A stretch of DNA of 64,000 nt from Solen grandis. Taxonomy: Eukaryota; Mollusca; Bivalvia; Adapedonta; Solenidae. The notes below the pieces were generated by a model. It was not told where the DNA came from and did no database searches. It worked only from the letters and a program-made list of their open reading frames with translations. The stretch spans positions 64,976,108 through 65,040,107 of the forward strand of contig CM037782.1 of the NCBI GenBank assembly GCA_021229015.1. Reading direction: 5' to 3'. Made by a program: the position numbers and the translations under genes. Positions within the stretch are counted from its first letter, which is position 1, and each line of letters begins with the position of its first letter. This document shows, piece after piece, positions 33,921 through 48,900 of this stretch.

Positions 33921-36900
33921 CGCCTGACATTGTGAAGTAGAATTTGTAGTTTGAATCAGGGTCAGGGTTTGGATTAGGGTTATTGTTTGCGGGCATTGTT
34001 TGGTTTATTTCTGGGACTGGAAATATAGTTAGCTTTAATGTTGAATTACATTCCGAGGTATACCTTGGAAAATAATACCTCGCTATGATATCCTACAAAC
34101 AAAAAGTCGAGGTACAAACCGCAGCAGTGATGTATGAGTCACACATCGGATAAAATGTATGCAATACATTGAGAGGTAGAAAACTCATACCTCGGTTCGT
34201 CTTTTTCAGTATTGGGGTTAGGCTAAGGGTCAGGGTTAGGGTTAAGGTTAGTTTATGTATTTTGGTTTTGGAGATGCAATAATATACAAACCATATAAGT
34301 GAGGTATGGGTTTCACATACAATACTTCTGTAAGATAGGTAGACCAAACTCTCTCTATGCGTGTATAGCTATGTCATTTCATTATGTTAGTTCCTAACTT
34401 ATATTCTCCAGGTGCTACAGTCTGGTTGGAATGAATCAAGACGAGCAACTGATTGTTTTATCAGAGAGCTGCGCTAAGCAGGTGAAACACACTTGGATAT
34501 TTACACATTTAAACTTAAAATGTATAACCAAATGAAACTCACTTTGTCAGTCCAGTCTGTTTTCACAAATCCACATTACACAGATCATGAGGGGTGTGTT
34601 ATACTGCAGAAAGAATATCGAGATTTATTACTTTACAAAGTCCATGAGGGGTGTGTTATACTACAGAAAGCATATCAAGATTTATTACTTTACAAAGTCC
34701 ATGAGAGGTGTGTTATATTACAGAAAGCATATCAAGATTTATTTCTTTACAAAGTCCATGAGAGGTGGGTGTGTTATATTACAGAAAGCATATCAAGATT
34801 TATTACTTTACAAAATCCATGAGGGGTGTGTTATACTACAGAAAGCATATCAAGATTTATTACTTTACAAAGTCCATGAGAGGTGGGTGTGTTATACTAC
34901 AGAAAGCATATCAAGATTTATTTCTTTACAAAGTCCATGAGGGGTGTGTAATACTGTCGAAAGAAAACTCCATTGTTTTACATATCTTTTGATGTTCAGA
35001 ACATAATATTCATGACGTAAAGAGTTTATTTCTGTAACATTTGAATATCGTACTGATGAAGAAATTTTTTTAAACGTTGACAGTTTCTGAATGGGTATTT
35101 CTGAAATAGTTCATTAAACCAGGGTCTTTAAATACACGTACCTGTATATAAAGAGACCCTGATTAAATGCAGAAAAAAAGCCAGATTATTTTGCAGCTTT
35201 TGTTTGGAGATATGACAAAAAGTTTTCATGTGTCATATAAATACATCGATCATCCGCCAACAATTCAATAACGATATATGTTGTACGGAGGCACTCATGA
35301 ATTTGACGTTGCTTAACATAAAAAGCGCCTCTTCTATGAGCGAGCGTTTCTCTAATGCAACGCACATCAGGGGCGTGTTGCTAAGATAAAGTGTAATTTC
35401 GATTTCTACATGCTCTATGTTTTTTTTTTTTTTTTTTTTTTTTGGGGGGGGGGTAGGGAAAACTGTTTTCAAGATGGCATCTAACGTAGAAAACATTTAT
35501 ATTCTATTAAAACAAATATTATTCTGCAGGATTTAGCAGAGGATCCCTGCATTCGACTGGCACATGAACACTTACTTTTATAACTCCAAACGGAACAAAC
35601 ATTCAGTTTTTCCACAATAAACGAGCAATTCAGAATTATCCATTCCTAATCTGAAAACCATAAACCTTGTCGGCCATTTTTGTTTACCATGAAGCGCGAG
35701 ACAGTTTTGAAGAATACCTTCCCCTGCCTCAAAAACTTATTTTTGCAACATCCGGTTAAAATTTGCATACAAATCCAGTGAAAACTTTATCGTAACTTAT
35801 TGAAACTCTCTGTGTGTACATACATGTACTCGTATCGTCCTTTTTTTTTCAGAGAAGTCTCGTGATCCACGAGATAGGTCACGCGATCGGGCTTTTCCAC
35901 GAGCAGTCACGATTCGATAGGGACGCCTACGTTGATATCATAGAAGAAAACATCAGGAACGAGACTCACGATGAGATTTATAATTTCGACAAGCGCAACT
36001 GGGAAGAGACATCGAACTTCTCCACACCCTACGATTATGCCAGTATTATGCATTACGGAAAATCAGTGAGAGGGCCTCTTTACTATTCTAATTATATTCA
36101 TCAAATGTATCGACTGAAAACTACTTCAGTTGCTGTTACTTTCAACTCTTTACTTCCTTTTTTACTTCTTTTCATCTTGCTATACTGCTAAGTCTAGATC
36201 ACGGCTACATTTACTGCTGTATTATTCAGACGAATAAATACGCTTTCTTAGGTCAAATGTCAGAGTATTACCTTTCACTTTTAAAAGTAATTGAGTATTC
36301 ATAAAAATGGCCGAGTAATTTCCCATCTGTTTCTCCATCAGTTACCATTATATCTTCCTTTTATTTTCACGACTGAGTGTTCAAGATGTAACATAATCCA
36401 CCGGGGGTTGTGGATTCGAACCCCGTCGGAAGCAATGGTGTTTTCAAAACCTTAGAAATGTGTTTATTTTAACAAGATCACAATTAATCCAAACAAATTT
36501 AGTTGTATACTTGATGGACGGAGAACTGTTTATCACGGGGCGGGGAATTTGGCCTGTCTGTTTGTCTGTTTGTTTGTCACAAAACGTTAACCTTGACCAT
36601 AACACGGAAGTCCTTCCCATGTATATTCATCTTGATGAGCTCTACCCACCAGACTCCCACTTAGAGGTAACTGGTCAAAGGTCACCGTGACCCCCAAAAG
36701 CAAATATTAAACTTGGCCACATTATGAATGTGCTTCCATCCATAACCTCTGAAATTCACAGGTGCATGCAACTTGATGAGCTCTACCCGCCAGAACCCAC
36801 TTAGAGGTCACGGGGACAAAGGTCAAGATCACCGTGACCAATAATACCAAATATTAACCTTGGGCACAGTATAAATATGCTTCCATTCAGAATCTCCAAA

Positions 36901-39900
36901 CTTCACAAGTGTATGCCCCTGGATGAGCTCTACCCGCCAGATCCAACAAGAGGTCACGGGATCAAAGACCAAGGTCACCGTGACCCAACATAGCAAATAT
37001 TAACCTTAGCCACATTAGGAACGTGTTTCAATCCATAACCTCCAAACTCAACAGGTGTATGCACCTTGATGAGCTCTACTCGCCAGTTAACCTTGGTCTT
37101 AAAATAACCTTGACCCCCCAAAGCCTAAGGCCCCCCTCGGGGGCATGGCGTTCATTCAAACGCAACACTTGTTTTCTTTATGTTTTCATGAGATGCATTT
37201 CCATGTTCAGGTGGTAACATGTCTGGCTGTAGACCGAAGGTTGTGGGTTTGAACCCCATTGGGAGCAAGGATTTTTCATGACCTTCCCAGGTGCTAAGTT
37301 CTGGTCCAACCCAGGAATCGCTGTGAGGGATTAGGATAAATTGTTAAAACTTGTTTCCCAATCGACGTAAAAAAATAAATTTAAAGTTCGGGTCATGATT
37401 TAGATCTTTAAACTACATATGTCTAATGTAATGTTTTTTGTCCGAAACATAACCTTTTTATTATTAATTAACAATTTGTATTCAAAACCCCGGGAACATT
37501 TTTCTTCTTGTGTGTGTGTGTATTTTTTGCATACTTTGCACCCCCCCCCCTCCAAGATTTAAAGCCCCAGTTCCTTTTAGCTTAGAATTTACAAGGAAAA
37601 ATATATTTTTCAAAAATTCGAAATAGCAAAACCTCAAATGATGATGCTTGATTAATCTCTTAATGTTTAATGAAACCCACATAATGAAATATTTAATGAA
37701 AGAATACGGGGAATCCCTCGGAATCCGTAGTTGTTCAGACAGGGCAATGTATTGAAAAAAATTGGCGGAGCGTATTCTAAAACATACTGTTCAGTAAATT
37801 CACGGATGTCTCGGGGTACATATGGTGTTTCAGAAGTTCATGGACTTTTGTTATAGCTTGGATAAATCTTGATACAACGTAGTAGAGGAGATATGAAGAA
37901 AACCCCACGGACTTCTGAAAAACCCTTTTATGTTAAGTTTATGCTGACGCTGTTTAAGCTTAATATAGAACGAGACAGTCACAACCTGTAATTTTTCCTG
38001 TAAATTATATATGACCTTTTCTAAACAACACTATGTGTTTCAGTTTTTTACAAAAGACAAGAAAGCTGGACTTCTGACCATAATACCTAAAAATATATCA
38101 TACCTTGATATCATCGGAGAAGCGACAAAAATCAGTTTTTGGGATGCTAAAATGGTGAATGACATGTATAAATGTTCCGGTAAGTTCCCCTCGCTTCCTG
38201 TCCGTGCGAATGTCTATAATGAATTTGGGATTAAGGTTAATAGGCTGTGGAATATTCACGGGTTATTTATTATATATCATAAAAAAAACACCAAAAAACA
38301 AAAAACAACAACAACAAAAAAAACAGATACTCTTTAACAGCTTATTTCATAAAAAAAGGGCAATATGCCTCTGATTATTACAAAACATGGCAAAAAAAAA
38401 AATCATATAGAGGATGTTTTGTTTGTTTTGAGTTATAGAATATTTCTCATCAAAAAGTGATACAAATTTAATTAATATCTTTACTACTGCTACTACTGAT
38501 GATGATATTGATGATGATGATGGTGACAACAAAAATGACGACGATTTTACTACTGCTACTACTGATGATGATATTGATGATGATGATGGTGACAACAAAT
38601 ATTAAATAATCACTATATACATTCTCAAATTAAAGCCGGCTGTAAGGAGAAACAGTTTTCCCGAGGGAGGGTTCCTTGGACGGCGCTGCGAGTGTCTGTG
38701 TCCCGGCTCGGACCTGGAACCGGTTGTGCGATGTTAACATGCCAGGTACTTAACATTTCCATGTCAATATTAAAATTTGTTAGTCAAGTGTACTTAAAAC
38801 AGGCTTATCATATATCAGGTAGCAAGAAAAGAAAAGACATGGAGAAAGAGATACCGTACGGAAGGGAGAGCCGAGGAAAAATGCAATTGGGGTGGGGGAG
38901 AAAAAATCACATGCTGCAAGGATGGGAGAGACAAAATAGATGACAAATCAGGAGGAAGGAGAGCTGATGACAAGATATCCTGCGAGGAAAAGAAAGAGCT
39001 AGGAAAACGCGAGTAAGGAAAATCAGCCTTCAAGGAAAGTGGAGGATGAGGCAAAAGACAGATTACAAGAAAAGATGAGACTGGGGAAGAGGGAAAGGTA
39101 ATGACAGTCATGCTACACGGACGGGAGGTATTTAGTAAAATTTGAGTAGAGAAAGACACGGTGCAAGATGAGGTGTGGTGAGGAAAAAGACAGGCCGCAA
39201 GGTAAACAGTTGCAGAAGAGAAAGAACAACCATTCATGAACAAATGTGATAATTGTATATTTTTTTGTTTACGTATCTAGATACTAAAGTACGAGCTGCT
39301 GTTTCGTGTCGGATTGGCGTCGTCTTTCGTCACTTCAGGAAAAAAATAAGGGAAAGGATGGATAAAAAGTTTATTAATAAAATATTTTGCCGAACTACCT
39401 AACCTATTTTTTTTATATGTGAGCGGAAACATACATTTTTTTTGCCTTATGAAGAAGATATGTTCAATGGTTCGCGAGTCCTGTTAAATGCCGTAAAATC
39501 CCAGGCATGCGCATTAACAAGATACGAGTACTCTTTATTTTTTTAGGCCAGTGCCAGGACAGGCCTGCTGACACAGGGATGTACGATCACTACACGAGAC
39601 AAGGAGAACTGTTGGACGAAACCAGGGACTTTTTTCCTGACGGGACCGAGTTATTGATCGTTCACAAGTTAGAGTTGGGTTGTGATTACCTGGAGAAGGA
39701 TTGGATATACACATGCCGACACGGGAAGTGGGAGGGGAAGCTTCCACCTTGTATACCAGGTAGTGTAAAATCATTAATTTTCGTTGACATTAAATTTCGT
39801 TGATACATATATTTATGGATTCATGTTCTAGAATACTCAATGTTTTTAAATGAGCTTTTTTCGTGGGGCTTAATATTCGTGGATAAAACTCTCCACGAAA

Positions 39901-42900
39901 TAAAAAAAAAATGCCCCACGAAAATTAATGATTTCACAGTAGTGTGACGTCAGAGCCCACTTACTTTTCTGATATATATTGTTTACATTATACACCTGAC
40001 TCGAATTCCTCCAATAATACTTAGCACTAATTAATACTTAATTGGTTGAAACACATTCCAACATTCCTGTATTGGAAATGTAAACTAAACACAAGTTTTA
40101 CTATATGCGAATACATATGTGTTTCAGTCGGATGTGAAATTGACTATTTATGGTACCTGAATTATAATCTCTCGGCGACCGAGGAGCAATATCTGAACGA
40201 GTCATTTATTAGATACGATGAAAAGGTAAGTATTATTAAGAGCCTCCAAGTCAATGGATGCTTTCATCTGCACTGACTGACATCTGAAGGACCATGATTA
40301 TAATTCAGTGGTGTATGGATTACCTCAACTCGTCATTATGCATCAAAAATTTAAAATATTAAAAAAGGCTTTCGCCCCTGCAGCGGGCCGAAAATCTATT
40401 GTTACATACGAAGGCGATGGCTGTGGGTTCGAACAAAACAGGGTTTAGTATTTTGTATGGTCCTTACAGGCTAAAAACATCTTGGTGAAGAAGGGATAGG
40501 GCTAAGAAAAAAAATTAAATTAGCAAATCCTTATGATTGAAATAAGTTAAGACTTATAATTGTTTACTTTTCCTGCAGAAGAAGTATCGAAAACAAAATG
40601 TGTTTTCTTGGGTTTTACATGTTTTGCTTCAAAAATGGATTTCATGAACAGATGAGTATACATGTTTTGCTTCAAAAATGATTCATGTTTCTCGTATTTG
40701 GGTTCTTGAACTCCGACTAGTTTTTTTTTTTAATTCAAACCTAGGCTTCTTAAACTTCGGTTTCTCGAACCCCAATTTCTCGAATTTAAACTTTGGTTTC
40801 TCGAATTCAAAACTTCGGTTTCCTAAACTTTAGTTTTCGAAACTTCGGAATTCAATAATCTGTATTGACATTGTTCGTTTGTTTTAATTTAGCCCTACGC
40901 TTTAAATAGTAGTTCAGTTATTTGAAAACCATGTTTACCCAAGACAACTGTAATTCTGTCTCACAAGGATTTCTTTCCATGGAAAGAGGCATTATACCAA
41001 AACCAATCTATTATCATAAATCAGGACCTATCAATCCCAGAACTCTCCTATATGCAGTGCGCTAAGCAAGGGCATGCCGGAACCGATTTGGGACCACTTG
41101 TGTATGAACCAAGTTATGATTTATGATCGCCAGGCGGACTTTTTATACACTGTCGCCATTTTGGGTCAAAGGGGATGTTTCATCCTGATGTTGGAGAGAT
41201 ATATGTAGTGTATGAAAAAACTTTAGCCTTTTTGGTAAAATATACTGGGGTGGCGCTGGGGGTGAAGAAACGCAGGTAACCGAATGAATTTCCACCTCAG
41301 TTTTTTAGGTTTACTGATCTCCAAATATCATCCATGCCAACCTTGGTCTTAAAGGAGTCGTTCTTCTTGTCTCGCTTTTTGTGTTTTTAATTCCTTTATT
41401 AACAAAATTTGAATATCCTTTTAGTCAGCCCTCAAACCCCAAAACCGACGCAAATGCTTATCCTGTGTTTTTCCTCATCAGTGATAAAAAATCAATATAA
41501 TATATTTAACTCAAAACATCAGTAACTATAAATTCACACTATTGTGCGAACATTCGACACGAAAAAACATTTACATGTACAGTCAAACCTTTCTTCAGCA
41601 GTCAGACAAGGGAACAAAGTAATATGGCCGCTTAACCAAGGTGGTCGCTAAAGAAAGTCAACCGTATAAAAGATGCTAATTAGGTGATATTAAAATGGCC
41701 GCTAAATGCTTAATACAGGTGGTCGCTTATACAGTTTTAACCGTATGTTACATTACCATGGTAACGGCTTAACCAATCAAATCCCAGTTTTCAATAAGGT
41801 CTGTTTTATGAATACATGAAGTCGTTTCTTAGTCTATTTAAGTTATATTTGGCCCCAAAGGGGTTCGGACAGATCCGCAGTCGGGTATGATACCACTGGC
41901 TCACGGCGTCCTAAATTACTCCTTATAATATATTGATTCTGACATTTTTTGGGTTATTCCTTGATCGGTTTAATACATCTGTCCTGTTTATTTTGTTCTT
42001 TTATCCGGTCTAAATTTTACAGATGCTTACTTCTTGGTTTGTCCTTCAGTATTGCGAATTGTTTTAACCTGGACCATACGGCATTCGAGTACATTCTAGC
42101 AGAAGGAGAAGTGATAGACGGTGTTGGTAATGTAAGGATTGACGAAGAAAGTGAGGAAACCATCCTTCTAGAGAATGCTGTAGTTTACTCTGGGACAATA
42201 GTGAGTAACCTCAGACATGTAGACTCTAAAGAACCCCATCGGGCCCCGTGTTCTCGGAAATACTTAAGTACGATCTCAGGCTCAAATTTGAGTATCACAC
42301 TCAGATCCCCATTGAAACCAACAAGCATATTTAAAGTTTGAGTATGAAAATCATTCTTAAGTACCATTTTAATTTTCGAGAACACGGGGCCAAATGTTGT
42401 ATTATCTATTTATGGAATAATAGGTTTCCACATGCAAAACATTTTTTTTCTAAATTGTTCATCGCCGCAAACAACAGAGGCAGCCTTGATACATATCATG
42501 CTTGATTAAATTCTTTTATTTTTTTACAAAATCTATCTGTCGGCCACAGAGTGTGGCCAGTACTTTGCGCTTGGAAGGTCATGACAGATTCTTACCTGAA
42601 AAAGGTGTGTACCTACAATTTTCGAATCCATGGGGTGTGTGGGGGGAGGGGGGGGGGGGGGTAACTAACATATGGATTCAAATTGGGAACTGCTTCAAAT
42701 CATATGCAGCTGGTACTTCATATGTTGCTGTAATTCAACACCATTCAAGGAAATATTTAAAATTTTGTAAAAAAAGACGAAGTTTAAGAAATATGCAGTT
42801 CGTGCGAGTATACACTTAAATATTATATGACTGGGCAAATTTTTAGCTTTCACCTATGAAAAAAAAAATTCATTGACAAAAAACTGAATGGCTACATACA

Positions 42901-45900
42901 CGTATGTGATGAATGGGCTACCTAAAGTTTCAAATTCAATCAAACAAGAAGGTCATATTTTTTCATACATGTGGTGCAATGCTGAACTCTCTTTCGGAAA
43001 GAACTTGAAATGCTGAATGACGAACTTTAGGCACTTTAGACTGTCCTTGGTCTTTTGGCCGAATTGGCCTGTACTCAGATATTTTTGCCGGAGAACAATG
43101 AAATTCAAAGACGAGTGTAAACTAGAATCGGTCAATTCGCGAGCGCTTTTATGAATCTTGTCAAAGATTGCTTGATTGCCTTTTAGAAATGTAAGGAAGT
43201 GTGGAAGTTTTGTTTTTTCGCGGCTGAAATACGATGCTAAGGCTGATGCTATATTCTGAAACATCTACATTATACTAATAAATCGTAATTCTTACTCTCC
43301 AGGTTGATCTGTCAAACAAAGTTAAAAGAATAAACAAAAATGTTCAAATAAAAACGTTCAGAAGTATCAGTTTCCTTGAGATAAGTGATTATAAGCTTAT
43401 CATTTTTAATATTACGATCCGTCTTATTTTTCTCTTAGGCCAAAAAAAAAAGCAAAAAAAAGCCCCGTTTCTGTTCTCCATCCAGAAAAAAAGAGGGGTA
43501 GGTAGGTAGGGATATGTTGTTTTTCCCCCTCCGAATGATGCGAAAAAGTAAAAAAAGTAAAGGAAAGATCTTTCAAAGACGGAAATGTAAAAGAAAAAAA
43601 AAAGAAAAAAAGAAAAAGAATCACGGCTGGCCGTGAAAAAGGGTCGGTCGGGAGACCAGAAACGGAACTACATTGTATTTTTTTCCTTTTATTTGCCTTC
43701 TTGTAAAACGATTAGTATAATGATCATGTTTAAGTTGCTCAAAGATAAATTATAGAAAACAACAGGAAGACACATTTAAAACAGAAATCCTTTTCTTATA
43801 TCAATATATCAGTATGTTAAAAAATTCCTGTAAAATCTTAACCTCAAGTTGGCTCAAATAAGTGTGGCCTCAACTGTACACTTTGGTGCATGCCCTGGGT
43901 CATAACGTATTTCGTGGCAGTCCTTGCAGCATTCAATTTGATGGCGGATATAGGATTTTTTTTTCTTTCTTCAGAATCGCAGTTGATAAATTCCGAAGGC
44001 CTTAGGCATTGGAAAATATATATCATACTTTATTTTTACAGATGACAGTTTTCTTGAATTATATATGTATACACAAGTATAGAAAAATGAAGCATATATT
44101 GTTAGATGGAGATTGATGCACTTGTTTGCATGATTGCATATTGAACGCATCGCGGTTATTTCGGGGCTTCTACCAAGGCTCTGTCCTTTGGTACTATCTC
44201 TTGTTATTTCTGTATTAATAAAACAACAGAATAATAAAATTTCGAGCACCTTTTTACTGACGTTTATTTCACTATTAAGAGTATTATGAAATTATATTTG
44301 AATTACAGGAAATAATTCTATTTTTTTCTAGATCACCGCTCGCTGTAACTATGACTTGATGGAAACAAACATGACTTGTGACGTCATTGACTGGGACAAT
44401 GAGCCTCCGTCATGTACAGGTAATTTCTCTCCAGGGATCCAAAGATAATCTCAGAGGGGGTCCACTTTCTGCTTATATATTTTTCAAACCCCTCTGGATC
44501 AGTGATTATATAAATGAATGAGTAGTAAAATGACTTGATACGAAAACATTCTCCTCGCGGCGTACCCTCCAATTCTCCTCTACCATATACATGATAAACA
44601 CAGCCTCCTTTACAGTACTCCATATACGGGCCTCAGCAATCATACAGACAGTACTTGACTCATTTCACCGCCACCTTGCAATTGGTTTCACAGTTCTGAA
44701 ACGTTCAAGACATGTATACATATACTCTGTTAAAATGTTTGAATTGCATTACTCATAAAAGAGATATGAGATCGAATGAGATACATACATGTTTGGTTTT
44801 AATCGGTACCCAAAAAAATATGCATACTGCCCCCCCCCATCTTTCTCTTTTTAACTGTTTGCCCCTTTAATCTAACCGGTCTAGCACAGGACCTTTAGTC
44901 AAAAATATGATAAATAAATTCGACCTCTCTACATATTATCTAAAATAAAATATGTTGAGATCTCGATATTTTCTTGAACCATTATCGTTGTCCTGTGGTC
45001 TATGATTTAAATAAAAAGGAAACAGATACAACGGAAAATAATAAATGTATAAAAACTCGTATTGGGCCTACTATACATATATAATCTAACTACATGTACT
45101 TCCGAAAAAAAAATTTAAAAAAAGATGTCCAAGCTGGAATAGAACTCACGTCCCATTGCAGAGAAAAATACTGAGCGGGCACTCTTAACTCCACTACCGT
45201 AAGCCAGTTTTAATTATAGATCTCAACACTCTCAACTTCACTACCGTAAGCCAATGTTAATTATAGGTCTCAACACTCTCAACTTCACTACCGTAAGCCA
45301 ATGTTAATTATAGGTCTCAACACTCTTAACTCCACTACCGTAAGCCAGTTTTAATTATAGATCTCAACACTCTCAACTTCATACCGTAGCCAATGTTAAT
45401 TATGGTCTCAAACTCTCAACTTCACTACCGTAAGCCAATGTTAATTATAGGTCTCAACACTCTCAACTCCACTACCGTAAGCCAATGTTAATTATAGGTC
45501 TCAACACTCTCAACTCCACTACCGTAAGCCAATGTTAATTATAGGTCTCAACACTCTTAACTTCACTACCGTAAGCCAATGCTATTTTAGGTCTCAACAG
45601 CGCAGCACTACTGACCAGTACACAGTCCGACATTAACTATACCAAACGTTCTTCATATTACGGTTGCATATTCATAAGATATACTTTACACATTACTTAT
45701 CCCACACACAATAATTAATCAACCATGTATAATGGCAAGATCAATGTAGAAGACATGATAAGTAGGTCATGACACGCGAAACTATTTAAAACAAACACAA
45801 ATCACTTACATGTATATGATAGCCCTAAACAATCACATAGAAAAATATCGATCACTGAAAATTACTACAATCACGGCTTTACATTCGACTGCAATACCAA

Positions 45901-48900
45901 TTTGCACATGCGCTAACGGAAGTGAAATCCCATTTTAATTGGACATATTAATATATACGAGCGTATAAACACTACTTGTTAACAGTAATACATATTCAGT
46001 ACTGAATACCGTCCAGAAAAAATGAAACTCATTACATTTATAACTGATATGATCAATTTTACAAATCTCACGTTATCTCGCTGTCACATGATCATACGCG
46101 TAACTTATCGGGAGCTTCTCTTGACTTGCTCTTTACTTACATCAGAGGTGCAGATCCATGTTAGGTTATTATGTCTCTAATAAAACTCAATCAAATTGGA
46201 CGAAATACTCAATTATTTTCAAATTGATTTTTTTTCTCACTTAATTAATTGAGATCTGAAAAGAGTAAGATGGTTACTCAATTGAATTTGAAAAAATTAT
46301 ATATTACCAATTTACAAAATGTATGTTTATGGTTATACGTCATAAACAAATTGATGTTATGTGATATGCTTGATGCTCAACAAACGGAGTTTAAAGAAGA
46401 AGAAGAAGAAGAAGAAGAAGAAGAAGAAGAAGAAGAGAGAGAGAGAGAGAGAGAGAGATCTGTGATTTTATTTATATAAGTTTGGTCAATTTTTGAGACA
46501 AATGTTGATTTCTGTTTCATGGTACAAAGAACGTCGGGAATGTCCATTGATCGAGAATGCAACAGTGCAAGGATCGTTCTACGCAGGCTACACTGTTCAC
46601 TGCATAGAAGGGTATGAGATGATCGATGCCTTCTCTAATCAATTTGATTGCACCTGGGATGGAAACTGGTCACCTTACGACCCAGTGTGGTCCAAGTGAG
46701 TTTCTCATGAAATTGTTGTTGTAGTTGTATTGGGGTTTACCGTCGCTGCGATAGTATTTCAATCATATAGCGCGACGTCCAGCTTATTACAGGTGGAGGA
46801 AGACCCCGAGTGCACAGAGGTACCCGGGTAGTACCACCGACCTACCGCAAGCCAGCTGGAAGGTTTCCTCACATGAAATATCGAAGTCCCTACCGGGATT
46901 CGAACCCACAGCGGTGAGGGGCTGAGAGATTTAGTCTACGACTGAAACAGCTCGGCCACGGCGGCCCCTCAAGAAATTTTAACATTATTATAGTAATTTT
47001 GATGAGTTGATATGCTATAGACAAAAAAGTTTACCAGCGTTAAGGTAAAGTCCCTGTAATAGTTCCGCTACGTCTTGGACCACTTATCCTCTACCTAAAT
47101 AACCAAGGTACACTAATGAAACATTAGGAAACCTTTGTTATCTCCATAAAAGGCCATGAGGTCCGAAATGTAGCGGAACCATTACAGGGACTTTACCTTG
47201 AACAGCCCGAGTTACCCGGTTTTATAATACTTCTGACTGGATTGCAGGACCAGTGGATTAACGGGGCGCTTCTTAACCTTGTAAATGAATCCGATTCCAC
47301 AGTACTCACCCACAGTGATCTCCCTTGCATCCCCACTAAGCGCCTATAATTGTAAAGGGAAGTAATTATTGTGTAGGCGTTTGAAAGCTACCCTTACCGT
47401 TATGCATTTTAGCTCATCTGAGCACAGCGTACTCATGGTGAGCTATTAGGATCACCCTGCATCCGTTGTCCGTCGTCGTGCGTCGTCAACAATTTGCTTT
47501 AAACGACATCTCCTCTGAAATCGCTAGACGGGAATTTGATTTAAACTTGGCCGGAATGATCCTTGGGTGAACCATCACAGAAGTTGATAAGAATAAAATT
47601 GATCCATGTAGAATTCAAATGTACACTTTAAAAATCATCTTCTTCAAAACTACTGGCCAGATTTCAAAATATTTTACTCTAGAATTTCCTTGGGTAAAAC
47701 TCTACCAAGATTGCTAAAATTATCCCGATCCGTAAAAAAACATGGCCGCCAAGGGTGGGGCTAATTTGCCTTCTATGTATTTAGTGTAAACTTTAAAACG
47801 ACATTCCTCTGAAACCGCTAGACAGAATTTGATTAAACTTGGCAGGAATGATCTTTGGGTGAGATCTTTGGTTGCTAAAATAAATTTGATACACGCAGAA
47901 CTCTGTTTGCCATGGCAACGAAAAAAAAAAAGAAAAAAAAAGGAAAACTTTAATAATCATAATAATCATCTCATTCAAAACTACTGGTCAGATTTCAAAA
48001 TGTTTTAGTACAGATGTTTCTTGGGTAACCCTCTTCCAAGATTGCTAAAATTATTCCAATCCATTAAAAAAAACATGGCCGCCAGGGCAGGGCTAAATGT
48101 CTTATATGTAAAAGTGAAAACTTTAAATACATCTCCTCTGAAACCATTGGACAGAAATTGATTAAACTTTGCAGGAATGACCTTGGGTAAACCATTACAA
48201 AAGTTGCTAAAATAAACTTGATCTATGTAGAACTCTGGTTTGCCATGGCAGCAGAAAGAAATGAATAACGAAACTTTAAAAATCATCTCCTTCAAAACTA
48301 CTGGTCAGATTTCAAAATGTTTTTAGTACAGAATCTTGTTCCTTGAGTAACCCTATACGCAGGTAATCCAGGGCTTCTTTGGTTTCTTGTTTTTAAAAAT
48401 AGCTTTTTAGACAGGAAAAAAAGAAGAGAAAAACAACAACAACAACAAAACAGTTGCTGTACTAAATTTTGTGTACAATTAATCCTTTGTAAAGCATTTC
48501 TTTCCAGAAAAGTGCGTACTATTGGATGACTACACTAGTTCCTTCCTGTACAACTTAATGGGCGTGTCCTTGTCAAGGCGCTCGATCATTCAGCACGGGG
48601 GGAAACCGTGCATGTCAAGTGTACTGGGTCGAGGATGTCGCCCTACTCTTCCATCACGTGCCAGTTCGGCAAATGGTCCACCACGGACGGGTTTCTTCCG
48701 ACCTGCAAAGAAGGTAGATCTTTCCGTAGTTAAGAGTTTAAACTCAGCTGACCTCAGTGATTCGGTTCAATAAAATGCTTCTAAATTCTCCTATTGTTAA
48801 GGTAAGTCAGCCCTTCCTCAGTAACCCGTAAAAGTCCATAACGTTAGCGTTTGCTTGCTTCCCTGTTGCATCGTAGAGTATAGAGTACAAGTAGGGAACC

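Noticed and set aside
33960..34260. TTAGGG-like repeats as possible interstitial telomere sequence
   Set aside because: Only short, imperfect GGGTTAGGG and GGGTCAGGG strings; no sustained hexamer array.
38815..39243. Open frame on the minus strand in purine-rich DNA
   Set aside because: Low-complexity GA-rich intron sequence; no domain or splice context.
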